Shown here: piece after piece, positions 63,995-64,000 of the stretch | Layout of the letters: each line of letters begins with the position of its first letter | Numbering within the stretch: position 1 is the stretch's first letter | From: Candidatus Pantoea varia | GTDB taxonomy: Bacteria; Pseudomonadota; Gammaproteobacteria; Enterobacterales; Enterobacteriaceae | Direction of reading: 5' to 3' | Length of the DNA: 64,000 nt | Assembly: GCF_900115075.1 (NCBI RefSeq) | Contig: NZ_FOVG01000001.1 | Span: 2,170,001-2,234,000, forward strand | Notes under the pieces: generated by a model | Database searches by the model: none | Told to the model about the DNA's origin: nothing | The model's input: the letters and a program-made list of their open reading frames with translations, nothing else | Position numbers and translations under genes: made by a program

Positions 63995-64000
63995 ATGGAG
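63995..64000 (+). CDS. Start of a gene cut by the window edge
   Basis: Only ATG GAG is visible, preceded by a good GGAGG (63985-63989) at a normal distance. An in-frame ATG 12 bases upstream is also possible. Nothing can be said about the product. Confidence 0.4.

Overview
The window reads as chromosome of a plant-associated enterobacterium of the Erwiniaceae, most likely Pantoea. The evidence is the E. coli-like backbone (bolA-yajG-ampG-cyoABCDE-yajR ... sbcCD-mak-rdgC ... aroL-yaiI-proC), combined with lineage-specific replacements and moderately high GC. Coding density is high. I see no insertion sequence, integrase, tRNA, rRNA, CRISPR array or prophage. Gene-order comparisons with E. coli are from memory.

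Layout: 1-2465, bolA (cut by the window edge), yajG and ampG. 2466-7720, a regulatory region and the cytochrome bo3 operon cyoABCDE. 7747-9837, yajR and a 670-base non-coding stretch rich in inverted repeats. 9838-13450, yajQ, panE-yajL and thiI. 13683-17764, xseB-ispA-dxs-yajO (isoprenoid precursors). 17818-21888 (minus), nrdR-ribD-ribE-nusB-thiL-pgpA. 22075-23107, kbp (BON-LysM) and yajI. 23168-28651 (minus), queA-tgt-yajC-secD-secF. 28755-31612, acpH and then an inositol-monophosphatase-like/phytase-like gene pair where E. coli has malZ. 32135-36375, proY, brnQ and a MetE-like methyltransferase. 36539-39496, phoB-phoR followed by a PstS-like gene. 39694-44564, sbcD-sbcC, with a glutamine-rich SbcC of 1224 residues.

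44689-48927 is an accessory block between sbcC and mak: a TolA-C-like lipoprotein, an AraC regulator, an APH-fold kinase and a divergent ethanolamine-type permease. 49014-54932 returns to the backbone: mak, rdgC, ppnP, yaiA, aroL, a DUF2076 gene, yaiI and proC. 54987-57411 holds a Rieske/FAD reductase fusion and iraP-psiF, without the phoA expected between them. 57616-62315 holds a tiny glycine-rich lipoprotein, an orphan lacZ with a lac-operator-like site, and an mdtG-like exporter that overlaps the lacZ 3' end on the opposite strand. 62316-64000 has two orphan minus-strand terminators, an AriR/YmgB-like gene, a small secreted protein, an I78-family lipoprotein and the first codons of another gene.

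Phosphate is a recurring theme: phoBR with a PHO box, a PstS-like protein, a phytase-like enzyme with an inositol-phosphatase partner, psiF and iraP. I did not find a clearly unprecedented system. The best candidates are the kinase/permease/AraC block, the phytase/inositol-phosphatase operon, the inverted-repeat element at 9287-9690 and the two possible small RNAs.
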